Source: Entrophospora sp. SA101 (taxonomy: Eukaryota > Glomeromycota > Glomeromycetes > Entrophosporales > Entrophosporaceae). From it: DNA of 16,952 bases. This document shows, in pieces, positions 8,152 through 16,952 of this stretch. Where the stretch lies: the NCBI GenBank assembly GCA_958430865.1, contig CAUDNR010000755.1:4455-21406 (forward strand), in the 5' to 3' direction. The notes under the pieces are model-generated. The model made no database searches and was not told the origin of the DNA. It saw only the letters and a program-made list of their open reading frames with translations. Every line of letters starts with the position of its first letter. Position 1 is the stretch's first letter. A program made the translations under genes and the position numbers.

Positions 8152-8503
8152 TCTTTTTCCTTCCCTTTTTTTTTTCTTTTTCTTTTTCTTTTTCAAGATC
8201 AATGTTATTATCATCATTGTTATTATCATCATTGTTAGTAATTATATTAATTGCTTCAGCAAATTTTTTATTCAAGGATGCTTGAGCCTCTTCAATAGAA
8301 TCACAGTCTCTTTTCTTGGTTCTACTTTTTTTTGTTTTTGAACTTTCCAAATACGAACTTTCTATCCTTGCATATATATTATTAATTTTTTTTTCTTCAT
8401 TTTCCTCTGCATTGGTTTTATTGATTGAGTAATTAAACTCTATTTCACTTGCATGCAAATGGATTATCTTTCTTGTACTAGTAATTTTTTTTCCAACTGC
8501 CAT
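8088..8503 (-). pseudogene. Lysine-rich low-complexity protein with apparent frameshift
   Basis: The frame starts at ATG 8503-8501 (MAVGKKITSTRKIIHLHASE) and continues through NYSINKTNAEENEEKKINNI, SSKTKKSRTKKRDCDSIEEA and a conserved-looking ASLNKKFAEAINIITNN. An Asn/Asp repeat (from duplicated ATTATCATCATTGTT units) and a Glu-Lys repeat follow. In the A-rich run near 8165-8180 the frame shifts: read straight, it ends at TAG 8146-8144. In the neighbouring frame it would continue EKEKIEDLTNEDEEEQPQND and end at TAA 8090-8088. Whether this is a real mutation or a homopolymer error cannot be told here. The protein would be about 135-140 residues, charged and probably disordered, possibly nuclear judging by its basic clusters. 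The family is not recognised. Confidence 0.5.
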
Positions 8504-8651
8504 TAATATTGTATTTTTTAAGTGGTCTTTTATCCTTTGGAATCTAAAAAAAAAAGATCATTTAGTAAAAAAAAATTTTTTCTTTTTTATTTACAATTAA
8601 ATAAGTACCATGTAGATATGCTTGTGTATGATACCAGTACATTTGAATTAA

Positions 8652-8845
8652 TTATTTTATTTCCTGTGACGCTATTAAAAAATTCCTTGCAAGGTAGAAT
8701 GACCCACAATCACTATCTTCAATTTTTTTATATGAATTTTTGACATAGGGAGCAGACACAACAAATCAATGGAGAAGCTTCTGGTAGTTCTGTTTTATTC
8801 AAATCTTCTTCAATTAAAATTGTTTGTATAAAGTTCAGCTGTTTA
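8652..8845 (-). pseudogene. Coding-like relic, unidentified
   Basis: The minus strand reads FIQTILIEEDLNKTELPEAS, then PLICCVCSLCQKFI and, after a one- or two-base frame change, KKIEDSDCGSFYLARNFLIA with SQEIK and a stop near 8652. The composition (cysteines, aromatic and charged residues, little low complexity) looks like real protein, unlike the surrounding DNA. The C-x-x-C-x-x-x-C spacing hints at a zinc-binding segment. No start, no flanking exon and no family are recognised. Confidence 0.35.
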
Positions 8846-9436
8846 TAACAAAATAATAATTAACATTTTTGCTACAGTAATTACAACACTATCCCCTAAA
8901 CAGTTAATCAGCTATTGATAGCTGATAAAATTTTTCTGATATAAAAAATTTTTTCTGAAGGCATCACTTTCTAATACGAAATGATCTTTAGATTCAGCTG
9001 ATTAATCTATAAATAAATCCAGTTGTTGTCCTTAAAATCTTCTTTAAAAGTTGGTCGATTGACTGTTTTTACTGTTTTTACTTTGCTGATCGTTAAATTG
9101 ACCAATAATAATGATCAAAACCTTGATTTGTGTTACCATTCATATGGGCCAATTTGTTCGATCGGCAAAAGAAAAAAGTATTAATGACACGCGGGCGTTA
9201 CATTTTGATGATCATTATTTATTTTTAGATATATATAAATAATTAACTGTATTACTATTATAAACGTAATTTTTGAAACGGGATTCTTTTTTATTGGTTT
9301 CTTTTTAAGTGGGGTTCTTATTACTACTATATTTAAAGGTCGTAGGAGAATATCTTTACTTAGGAACACAAGAGTGATTATTATGTGCGTTATAGATTCG
9401 TGTATGATGACTTGTGATTTTAATATATAAAAATAA
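8846..9436. other. Intergenic stretch, no gene seen
   Basis: AT-rich with scattered short motifs. It includes CGATCGGCAAAAG near 9160 and a GC-richer island GACACGCGGGCGTTAC at 9186-9201. Short open frames (for example 9181-9369 minus) have no protein-like features. Confidence 0.4.
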
Positions 9437-9754
9437 TCAATTTTTAAATGTCACAGGATGTAGATCAAAAAAATTAGCCCGTATGTAAAATATACTCTGA
9501 CTGTTTAAGAGATAATAGATATTTAAACATGAATATTCTGTTCCATTTTCTATGAATATTCGTCCAGTTACTTGCAAAATACAATTTTTGTTAAACTTGA
9601 TTATTAGAGGCTCTAACCCTCCAAGGTAACCTTTAAATAAAATTTCATTATAATTATTATTTTCAACATCTCTATAAATGGCAGAACCATCAATTGTTTT
9701 ACTGTTGATGGATACATTTTTAATAAAAATGAATGAAATAAATATTGAGCACAT
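9437..9754 (-). CDS. Small hypothetical protein, possibly a gene fragment
   Basis: An open minus frame runs from 9883; its first 43 codons are a hydrophobic, AT-driven stretch, so the methionine at 9754-9752 (MCSIFISFIFIKN) is the more plausible start. It gives about 105 residues. The core NYNEILFKGYLGGLEPLIIK, followed by KNCILQVTGRIFIENGTEYS, has alternating hydrophobic and charged residues that look like a real beta-rich domain. The tail after YYLLNSQ is less convincing, so an intron or truncation may lie there. The N-terminus is hydrophobic enough to be a signal or membrane segment. I do not recognise the family, and nothing nearby suggests a role. Confidence 0.3.
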   Translation of the reverse strand: MCSIFISFIFIKNVSINSKTIDGSAIYRDVENNNYNEILFKGYLGGLEPLIIKFNKNCILQVTGRIFIENGTEYSCLNIYYLLNSQSIFYIRANFFDLHPVTFKN

Positions 9755-9914
9755 TTTTATTTTTATTTTTAACCAAAACCAATTTGCCAAGTAGAAATAA
9801 AGTGAGGAAAAATTAAAGATTCTGTTGAACAAAATCATGAACAAAATAGAAAATGAATTAAAAGAGCAGGATAATTTTTTCAATATTTATTTTTTTAAAA
9901 CCTTTATATACCTC

Positions 9915-10070
9915 TCAATTGATATATAATATGGATTCATTGACCATTTAAAAATGATTAGTCAATTGATATATATATGGATTCATTAAGAAACATAAAA
10001 TTTTTATTTGAAAATATTACTCAATTGATATATATATATGGATTCACTAGAAACATAAAAATTTCAATTT
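9915..10070. repeat. Three imperfect tandem units (TCAATTGATATAT...GGATTCA)
   Basis: Units begin at 9915, 9962 and 10021. Each starts TCAATTGATATAT and is followed by ATGGATTCA; the last two also share GAAACATAAAA. Spacing is 47 and 59 bases, so the units differ by small indels. Non-coding. The array lies directly before dispersed repeat R copy 1. Confidence 0.75.
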
Positions 10071-10094
10071 ATGTGTGAAAAAAAAATTTTTATC

Positions 10095-10405
10095 ATGTAA
10101 TATTAAATATAAAGTAATTAGTAAATTTAAAAAATAATTTGCTTCCCAAAGACAAAGATCATTTTGACAACAATCGGCCAGCACAAGAAAAAATCATTTT
10201 CAATAACATCAACCTTGTTTTTTTAATTCCATGCTTCCCAAAAAATTATGTTTATAAAAAACATTGTTTTAAGCTGCTTAATATTAAATATTAATACTAA
10301 ATATTAATTAATTAATTAAGTACTTCTCGCTTTCAATTTTGTAAATTGTAAAACAGTAAAATCCTTTTTTGTAAACTAAATTCCATTTATTTATCATTAT
10401 ATAGT
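10095..10405 (+). repeat. Dispersed repeat R, copy 1
   Basis: Begins CATGTAATATTAAATATAAA and matches 15665-15995. Near-identity holds over the first 195 bases or so, including CAATCGGCCAGCACAAGAAA and two GCTTCCCAAA boxes. A variable TAATATT-rich palindromic stretch follows (about 10280-10320), then a second conserved part (CTTTCAATTTTG, CAGTAAAATCCTTTTTTGTA). No coding content. No TIRs or flanking target duplication are evident. Confidence 0.85.
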
Positions 10406-11575
10406 TTCGTTTTTTTCTTACGTTAATAAATTACGTAAATAAAATTACATAATATGAATTATAATAACGCGCAAAAAAGTGAAATAATATAAATATTGGA
10501 TTAGATAATGAGTGACTTTTGTCTTTAATTTCATCACAAACAAAATTTGTGCTACATTTTAAGGGATAATAAATAACAGAGGGAGCAGAAATCAAAGATT
10601 TTTGGGAAAAACATGCACTTTATTTGTTGTTTATGTGCACTGTTAGTTTGTTTCTCAATCACCATAACTATGATAACTTTAATCAATGTTAATTGGGTTG
10701 TATAATGAGAAAGGTTATATTTCAAAGAACCAAGCTTGTAAATTGTACTGACATAAACCGTAAACCTTCATCCGTTGTTGTTATTATTATTATTATGCTA
10801 CAATTCAAAAGCTATAATTAAAACAACAAAGTAACATAAAATTGTGAATTTGTAACAAAAAGTTGATTTAGTTGGTATATATCAGCGCCGTCAAAAAAAT
10901 GTTAAATTTATATTTTTTTTTCTATTATAAACTAATTAAAAATGAAACAAATTAAAACTATTATATTTTATATATATAAAAAAAATCGAACCGCGTTCGA
11001 ATTATCTTCAATAATTGTATGTAGAGTAACTTTTGCAAACACACGAGTTGTGTTTTTGACTTTGAAATTAACTACGCGTAATATGTGCTTGAGCTGGCTT
11101 TATAGTCTGAATTTGAAACACACAGACTGGTCAATATTGGTATTTTTACATAATAGATAAGACAGGTTTAGGTACAAAGAAAACAAATAAACAATGCTAA
11201 AATGCTTTTATTGTTGAATCACAATGAATCAAATCACTAGCTAGAGTTTGATGATGATGTTTTTTTTTTTTTTGATGATGAAATTTTTCTTTAAATATTG
11301 CAATTGTTACTTTTCAATTTTCAAGATTCAATGTAACTATTATTAAAAGTTGTTACCAAAGTAAAACTACATTTTAACTTCAAGGCTGAGATGCATGCAT
11401 TCAGTGTTGAAATTTCAGCGCGGTGTTCCATGCACAATCCCTCAAAAGGAAACAAAATGGCCTTTAATAGTTTCTAAATTTGTAATGATTATAATAATTA
11501 TACAATCAATCCAAAAAAAAAGCGTTTTCATTGAATTCGATTATAATGGAGGCCTGCGTAACAATATATTTGATT
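10406..11575. other. Intergenic stretch upstream of the channel gene
   Basis: No gene recognised. It contains a (TTG/TTA)n microsatellite near 10777-10796, a short palindrome TCGAACCGCGTTCGA at about 10986-11000, and a run of about 15 T at 11260-11275 flanked by GATGATG. The 72-codon plus frame at 10942-11160 and the frame at 11395-11577 have no recognisable domain. The 3' part of this stretch presumably contains the promoter of the downstream gene. Confidence 0.4.
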
Positions 11576-11576
11576 G

Positions 11577-11584
11577 ATATAAAA
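11577..11584 (+). promoter_or_regulatory. TATA-like box before the channel gene
   Basis: ATATAAAA lies 58-65 bases upstream of the ATG at 11642, a plausible distance for a fungal core promoter with a short leader. In such AT-rich DNA chance occurrences are common, so this is only a candidate. Confidence 0.3.
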
Positions 11585-11641
11585 ACGATCGTCTTTCATA
11601 AATTTTTTTAATATCATTAAATCAATAATTTTTTGATAATA

Positions 11642-14600
11642 ATGACTGATAATCTTGATAATATAATAGAAGTTGAAAAACAAAATATTATTACTACTTA
11701 TAATGAAAGTAGTGGTAGTGGTAAAAAAAAAGATCAATATTATATTGCAATTAGCAATGATGGAGAATATATAGCTAGACTTGATTGTAATAAGGATGAA
11801 AGTTTAAGATTAAAAATTACACATCACAAAAATTTTGAATTATTAAATAATGATGATAATGATAGTGACATTGACAAAGACAAAGTAAAGATTTGTAATA
11901 TTGTTAAAAAATTAACATTCTTAGATGAACTTAATCCATATGTAAAACCTTCAGAGGCAAAATATCCACAAGAAGATAATAGAAAACAAGAACAAACAAA
12001 AAAGGATAATAGCAATCAGGAAGAACAAATAAAAAAGGACAATAGAAAACTTTTAATTTGGTCATTTTCTATATCAAATACGATTTCTTTTAATAGTAAA
12101 CCAACAATTTTAGTGGCAATTTCAAGAGTAGTACCAAATGATATGATTGATCGTGATAGACCAATTAATCACTTACTTGATAAACTTGAGGAATATGAAG
12201 AACTCAAATTAAAATATCAAAATATGAAAGAACTTTATCCCTTGCATACACAACCTTCTAGTACTGTAATATTTTATATAGATATAAGCAATATTTATAA
12301 AGATGATGATAAAAGTAACAATAACAATTATGAGATTAAGATAGATGAAAATGGAATTTGTTTAACTAGTAATATTGGTGGAATTGTGAGGTTTTTACCA
12401 GAAGTTGAAAAAAACAAAACAAGTCTTTTAATAACAAATGTAAAAGGATTTTATAAATCTCTTGATAATTTAGATAAACCAAATATTTATTCAATTTTAA
12501 ATTTAAAAAGATTTCTTTTTCCACCAAAATTCAAAAAAGATATTGAAACTCAGTTTGAACAAACACCTTGCCTGGAAAAACTTCTTTCCTATATTTATAA
12601 AAACTATTTTCTATTTAATCAATTTAAAAACAGAATCCAAGCGTTGGAATTATATTCAATGTTAACAATGGAAGCAGAGCAATGTTTTTTTACTCGTGAA
12701 GAATTAAAAACTCAAAAATATGGCATTCCTACTTATGCAATTTCATTAAATAATCTTTTGCTAGCATTTACATCTGGAAATAAAGATATTAGAATTTATT
12801 CTATGGAATCAGGTCTTTTTATTGCTTTAAAAAATTTGGATGACAAAGATGAATTTTTATTTCTAGAATTTATACATAATGATGAAAGATTATTCATTGT
12901 TACACGAAATGATACCAATCATAAAATCTCTATAAAAATTTGGGATATTTTTAATTCTTCTCCTGAAGATTTTAAATATGAAATTAACAACAATATTATT
13001 CCAAAAAAATTTGATTGTTTGAATATTGCAAGATCAAATGGGATGATTTTTTTTGTTAAAGAAGATGGCAAAGTCTTAAATGTTCTTAAAAATATTGAAT
13101 TCAAAGAATTCAAAGTATTTGAAAATGATGATGACAATAATAATGGAATAAAAGAAGAAAAATCATTTACTGTATTTAAAAATTTTAAGAAAGTTGACAA
13201 ATATTTAAACCATTGGTATTATTGTGCAGAAGATGATTCTGATAAACATAAAATATTTGATCCTTTTGAAAAACATAGTGATCTTGGTGGTCCAAAAACT
13301 TTACTATTAGTAGATAATAAGGAAAAATGGGTTGATGTTGATCAAATTACACCAATAGTAAATAATAAGGAACAATGGGTTGATAGAAACAATTATGAAA
13401 AAACATCTGCTTTTATTGATGAAAATCAATCATTACAATTATTTATTGGTTTAACTACTGTTCAAATATGGCGTAAAGTTACTGATGAATCTCCAATTCT
13501 TGAATATATTTGGACGCTTAAACATGTTAAAAATAAAAATAACAATGATGTGGAAATTGAAAATCATGATGGCTACAAACATTTAAAAATAAAGAATTTG
13601 AGAGTTGGTTGTAGAAAATTTGAACTAGAGGTTACTTGGGGTTTAGATAATGGGAGCAGCAAAAAAATCCAATGGCCTTATCCAGATCAATATGTAACAC
13701 CTATAAGACATGCTTGTAAGGCTCTTGAGTATCTTAATTTTAAAAAAGATTTATTAGTAAGCTATAAAAAACAACGTGGATTTGAAGAAATGTATGAATA
13801 TATTGTAAAAATTATTTTGAAATTCATTAGAGACAAACCTGAAATATGGAAACTTATGGATACTCGTTATGAGGTTATGTCAAACCTTATCAATGGTGGA
13901 GTTAATTCTCTTATAAAGTATATTTTATTTGGTAAAGATCAAATTGGAGACAATAGTATTATTCAAAATACAACCAAAAAAACATCCTATAATACTTCTA
14001 ATCACTTGCATTTACATTTACCAAGAGCTAAACAATGGCAAAAAAATAAAAATGAAAATGAAGATGAAGATGAAGATGAAGATGGAAATGGAAATGGAAA
14101 TATTCAAAATAATGCATTAGTATTAGCAATCAAATATTACACTGAAAAAAATGATAATTTAATTATAGGCTATTTATTAGAATATTATTCCAACAATGCT
14201 ATTGAACATATTGGATGGATGATCACTGTTTCAACAACTTTACCTTTACTTTTCCAATCTCATTTAGAAGATTATGTGTATGATTTATTTTACAAAGAAT
14301 GTTTTACTGATAATAACATAGGAACAAATTTTAAACTTTTTTTAGATAAAGAATTGACTGATAATAGCATAGGAATAAATTTTAAGCTTAAAGAAGATAC
14401 TGAAAGCAACCTCCTGCAAAATAGTGTAAAGAAAATTCCTTTTAAAAAAATAGCTTTTGGAAAAGATAATCAAAATAGAGCAAATGAGACTAAAGAGAAA
14501 ACTGCTCAAAAAGCTGAAGGAAAAAACAAACACAATACAGTACCATTCAACTTGTGTGTAGTACCACTTCCAAATTTCACAGTTAATAAGATTGAAAAGA

Positions 14601-15708
14601 AAAATGTTCAAAAAAATGTTGTTATAGCTTGTCTTAGACATCTTATACTTCCTTATAAGTATATTGGTGATGAAATAAAACTTAGTTCATTTACTCATAT
14701 GATCAATTTAGACAGAAAAGGTTTAATTTTTGATAATCCAGCAATAGAAGCTCTAATAAATTTTCGTTGGAGACCAGCAAAAATATATTTTTTATTACTT
14801 TTCTTTACTTTTATACAATATGCAGTTTGTTATGGTATATTAATTTGGGCCTATACAACACATCAAAACAATTCAAATAATCTTCGAAACTTTTTAATTT
14901 TAGTTATGGGTTATTTTTATTTTACAGGATATCATCTTTTATTAACTGAATTTAGACAATTAAAATATTATGGATTTAAAAAATATGTTACTGGTAGATA
15001 TAACAACATATTGGATATTATTGCTATTATTGTACCCTTAATAGTTGAAACAACTATAATAGTTAAATCATTTGAAATTGAAGATGCATTTGGTAGTGTT
15101 AAACCTGATCAAGGAACAATTGCTGCTATATCTTTTTCAATGTTATTTCTTTGGATTGAATTTGTAAGTAAAGCTATTGTTTATCATTTTTGTAATAATT
15201 AACTAATTAATTAATTGTTTATTTAAAAAGCTTTCATACCTTAGATTACATGAAGGTACATTGTATATATATATATTATTTTGTAAATATAAAAATATAT
15301 TAAAAAAAATTTAAATTTTTATAGTTATAGGGATTTATATTATAATCACAGATAATCTTTTGGTGGCTATTTGGCCATTTTTGTTATTTGTGTTGATTGT
15401 TATATTGGCATTTGCTCATGTAATGTAAGTCGTATATTTGTATTTTAAAACATTCTCTTTAAAATAATATAACAATAATATATTATTATAGGTATATATT
15501 GCTACAAAATCCAGATGATATAGGATTAGCACCAAGTGTGAATACATATTCTATTGTCAATACAACTACCAATCAAACAGTGTATAATGATATAACAATT
15601 AAAGCAGATTTTAATAGCACATCATCAATTGATAATCCATTTTCAAACTTTTGGAGTTCAATTCCATGTAATATTAAATATAAAGTAATTAGTAAATTTA
15701 AAAAATAA
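11642..15708 (+). CDS. WD40-like/ion-transport-domain protein, C-terminally truncated
   Basis: Proposed exons are 11642-15163, 15231-15255, 15325 (or 15331)-15424 and 15492-15708, giving about 1,287 residues. The first ATG is at 11642; the open frame just upstream adds only non-ATG codons. Residues about 30-440 look like an incomplete beta-propeller (YYIAISNDGEYIARLD, CLEKLLSYIYKNYFLFNQFK, DIRIYSMESGLFIALKNL, ISIKIWDIFNSS). A long charged middle follows, with an Asp/Glu run near 802-820. The C-terminus has membrane spans at about 1049-1071, 1080-1100, 1123-1141 and 1157-1174, an S4-like LSYLRLHEG, and an S5-like VAIWPFLLFVLIVILAFAHV. This matches a voltage-gated/TRP-like ion-transport domain in proteins expanded in Rhizophagus. 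After NPFSNFWSSI, where the pore helix and S6 should follow, the frame enters dispersed repeat R and stops (CNIKYKVISKFKK). It is therefore probably not a working channel alone. Introns have GTAAGT, GTACAT and GTAAGT donors. Confidence 0.8.
13309..13392 (+). repeat. 48-bp in-frame tandem duplication within the channel gene
   Basis: TAGATAATAAGGAAAAATGG and TAAATAATAAGGAACAATGG recur 48 bases apart, giving VDNKEKWVDVDQ and VNNKEQWVDRNN in the protein. Exactly 16 codons, so the frame is kept. Confidence 0.8.
14306..14390 (+). repeat. 51-bp in-frame tandem duplication within the channel gene
   Basis: ACTGATAATAACATAGGAAC at 14306 recurs at 14357 as ACTGATAATAGCATAGGAAT, followed by AAATTTTAA(A/G)CT in both. 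The protein shows TDNNIGTNFKL and TDNSIGINFKL, 17 residues apart. Confidence 0.8.
15231..15255 (+). other. 25-nt microexon of the channel gene
   Basis: CTTTCATACCTTAGATTACA followed by TGAAG encodes LSYLRLHE plus the first base of the next codon. It is preceded by AAAAAG (acceptor) and followed by GTACATTG (donor). It joins exon 1, which ends after a whole codon at 15163 before GTAAGT, to the exon starting at 15325 or 15331, both in phase (TTATAG repeated gives tandem acceptors six bases apart). The basic LRL motif is what the family carries between the fourth and fifth membrane segments. Without the microexon the gene would be read as ending at 15202. Confidence 0.7.
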
Positions 15709-15995
15709 TTTGCTTCCCAAAGACAAAGATCATTTTGACAACAATCGGCCAGCACAAGAAAAAATCATTTTCAATAACATCAACCTTGTTTTTTTAATTC
15801 CATGCTTCCCAAAAAATTATGTTTATAAAAAACATTGTTTTAAGCTGCTTAATATTAAATATTAAGTATTTAGTATTTAGTATTAATATTTAATATTTAA
15901 TATTTAAATTAAGTACTTCTATACAATGCTTTCAATTTTGTAAAACAGTAAAATCCTTTTTTGTAAGCTAAATTCCATTTATTTATTCATTATAT
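15665..15995 (+). repeat. Dispersed repeat R, copy 2 (supplies the channel gene's stop codon)
   Basis: Matches 10095-10405 in the same orientation. It starts at CATGTAATATT inside exon 4 of the channel gene, so the last 13-14 residues and the TAA at 15706-15708 are repeat-encoded. The middle contains a longer array of TTTAGTATT/AATATTTAA units (about 15860-15910) than copy 1. It may also act as the 3' untranslated region of the truncated gene. Confidence 0.85.
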
Positions 15996-16030
15996 TACTT
16001 TTTTTATTTTAAAAAAATCAATGATCATTC

Positions 16031-16246
16031 CAATGTATATAAGATCTAGATGATTGTGTAACAATTTTATATATCAATAGATAATATTAATATAAGCATA
16101 GATTGTACTTGTAAAACCAAGGTTTGTTTGTTATATTCACTCATTAATTTCAATGTATATAAGATCTAGATGATCATGTAACAATATATTAATAAATAAA
16201 GCATAGATTGTACTTGTAAAAACCAAGATTGTTTTTTATATACAAG
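16031..16246. repeat. Two-unit 120-bp tandem repeat
   Basis: CAATGTATATAAGATCTAGA occurs at 16031 and 16151. Both units continue with TGAT(T/C)(G/A)TGTAACAAT and later GCATAGATTGTACTTGTAAA; the second unit is about 24 bases shorter because of gaps. Non-coding. The second unit contains AATAAATAAA, a possible polyadenylation signal. Confidence 0.85.
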
Positions 16247-16870
16247 CTAGTAATAGGCTACTTAACTTTTAAACATTTCTATTGTAGTGTTGCTATGATA
16301 GTTTCATTTCGTCAATTAATATTATAATAACCTATAAATAATTATAAATCAGTCTCTTATAATTAAAGTCAAAATTTCTAACACAACCTTTCAAGTAGTT
16401 ATAAGTGACTTTGTAGGGAACACTTTGGCACAATTGTTGCCACTGAATTTGTTTTAGTCTGCATACTAGTTGGAAGAAAATCTTAAAATAAGTGTGAAGA
16501 AAAGAAATGCTTCTGACCTAGCATAGAATAACCAATATTTAAGCCAACCTTTTCTTTTAACTGTCATTAGAAAGTTCTAGTCTGGCTCTAAAAATTTTAT
16601 TATGGTTGAAAACCGCTTGCTATATGAAAATGGAGATTTTTTTTTTGAAGTGGACAATAATAATTTTATTTGTGTAATAGTAATGTTTATATTGAACATT
16701 TGATCTGCAATGTCACCTTTGGAGCAGTGCCAAGTTAATATTGGTAATGAATCCTGAATATTAAAATACTGACTATACTATATAGTCACATTGTTAATTA
16801 AGGTGAACTTTTAATGTGTTAAAAAATTCAACACATTACATCATATGCATAATATATATTATGTTGTGTA
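16247..16870. other. Intergenic stretch, no gene seen
   Basis: I find no long reading frame, RNA gene or domain on either strand. A short near-palindrome around 16816-16838 (TTAATGTGTTAAAAAATTCAACACATTA) could form a stem. Confidence 0.4.
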
Positions 16871-16873
16871 ATA

Positions 16874-16952
16874 CGTGGGGTGGCTGAAAAGTAATGAGAA
16901 AATAGCTTTATTTCAAAAACTTTATTACAACTTTTAAAAAATTTTATTTCAT
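16874..16952 (+). mobile_element. Left end of a mariner-like element (runs off the window)
   Basis: After a TA at 16872-16873 the sequence GGGGTGGCTGAAAAGTAATG followed by AGAAAATAGCTTTATTTC resembles mariner-family terminal inverted repeats, which typically contain GGC(T/A)(G/C)AAAAGTAATG. The transposase would lie beyond the window end; only about 79 bases are visible. Confidence 0.5.

Noticed and set aside
8090..8341. Two plus-strand frames rich in Phe/Ser/Leu
   Set aside because: Antisense of the Glu-Lys and Asn-Asp repeats of the lysine-rich gene.
9915..10070. CRISPR-like array
   Set aside because: Units are unequal in spacing, the spacers themselves resemble each other, and the genome is eukaryotic; this is an ordinary degenerate tandem repeat.
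10982..11004. tRNA-like GTTCGAA motif
   Set aside because: It is part of a short palindrome; no cloverleaf with acceptor, D and anticodon arms could be drawn around it.
15164..15202. Genuine C-terminus VSKAIVYHFCNN of the channel protein
   Set aside because: GTAAGT at 15164 is a strong donor, and the downstream microexon and exon restore family-like membrane segments in phase; the 12 residues look like intron read-through.

Overview
This is AT-rich nuclear eukaryotic DNA (roughly three quarters A+T by eye) with GT-AG introns, no bacterial gene organisation and many decayed transposons. The protein families point to an arbuscular mycorrhizal fungus (Glomeromycotina, Rhizophagus-like). The evidence is a long WD40-like plus ion-transport-domain protein of a type expanded in those fungi, and a Helitron Rep protein whose wording closely resembles the Helitrons of that group. 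The assignment rests on recalled family resemblance; no search was run.

Layout. 1-1480 is mostly non-coding, with an LTR/promoter-like stretch and a short ATATAAC tandem repeat. 1482-2667 (minus) is a broken gene of an uncharacterised family, interrupted by a 148-bp MITE with a clean 4-bp target duplication, by a 47-bp insertion and by an 18-base C run. 2691-4964 (minus) is a decayed Helitron Rep/HUH gene that keeps its HUH and two-tyrosine motifs but has stops, a frameshift and an insertion, and no helicase half. 5204-6125 is a Tc1-type transposon with TA duplications, internally deleted, holding only the HTH part of a dead transposase. From 5345, a 910-bp block (most of that transposon plus the 3' tail of a lysine-rich gene) recurs at 7242-8151 with no difference that I could see. 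The two copies flank a single SZT2-like exon (minus). 8088-8503 (minus) is the lysine-rich gene, with an apparent frameshift in an A-rich run.

8520-11640 is mainly intergenic: a coding-like relic, one possible small minus-strand ORF, an imperfect tandem repeat, and the first copy of a dispersed repeat of about 310-330 bp. 11642-15708 (plus) is the main gene. It has one very long exon, a 25-nt microexon and two short exons. The protein has an N-terminal propeller-like region and a C-terminal voltage-gated-like membrane domain. It stops just where the pore helix and S6 should follow, because the second copy of the dispersed repeat supplies the stop codon. Downstream come a two-unit 120-bp tandem repeat and, at the right edge, a likely mariner terminal repeat.

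The genes do not form a pathway. The region reads as a transposon-rich accessory landscape in which mobile elements and repeats have broken or re-ended genes. I see no convincing new defence or biosynthetic system. The most informative signals are the repeat-flanked SZT2 exon, the repeat-truncated channel with its hidden microexon, and the precise MITE insertion.
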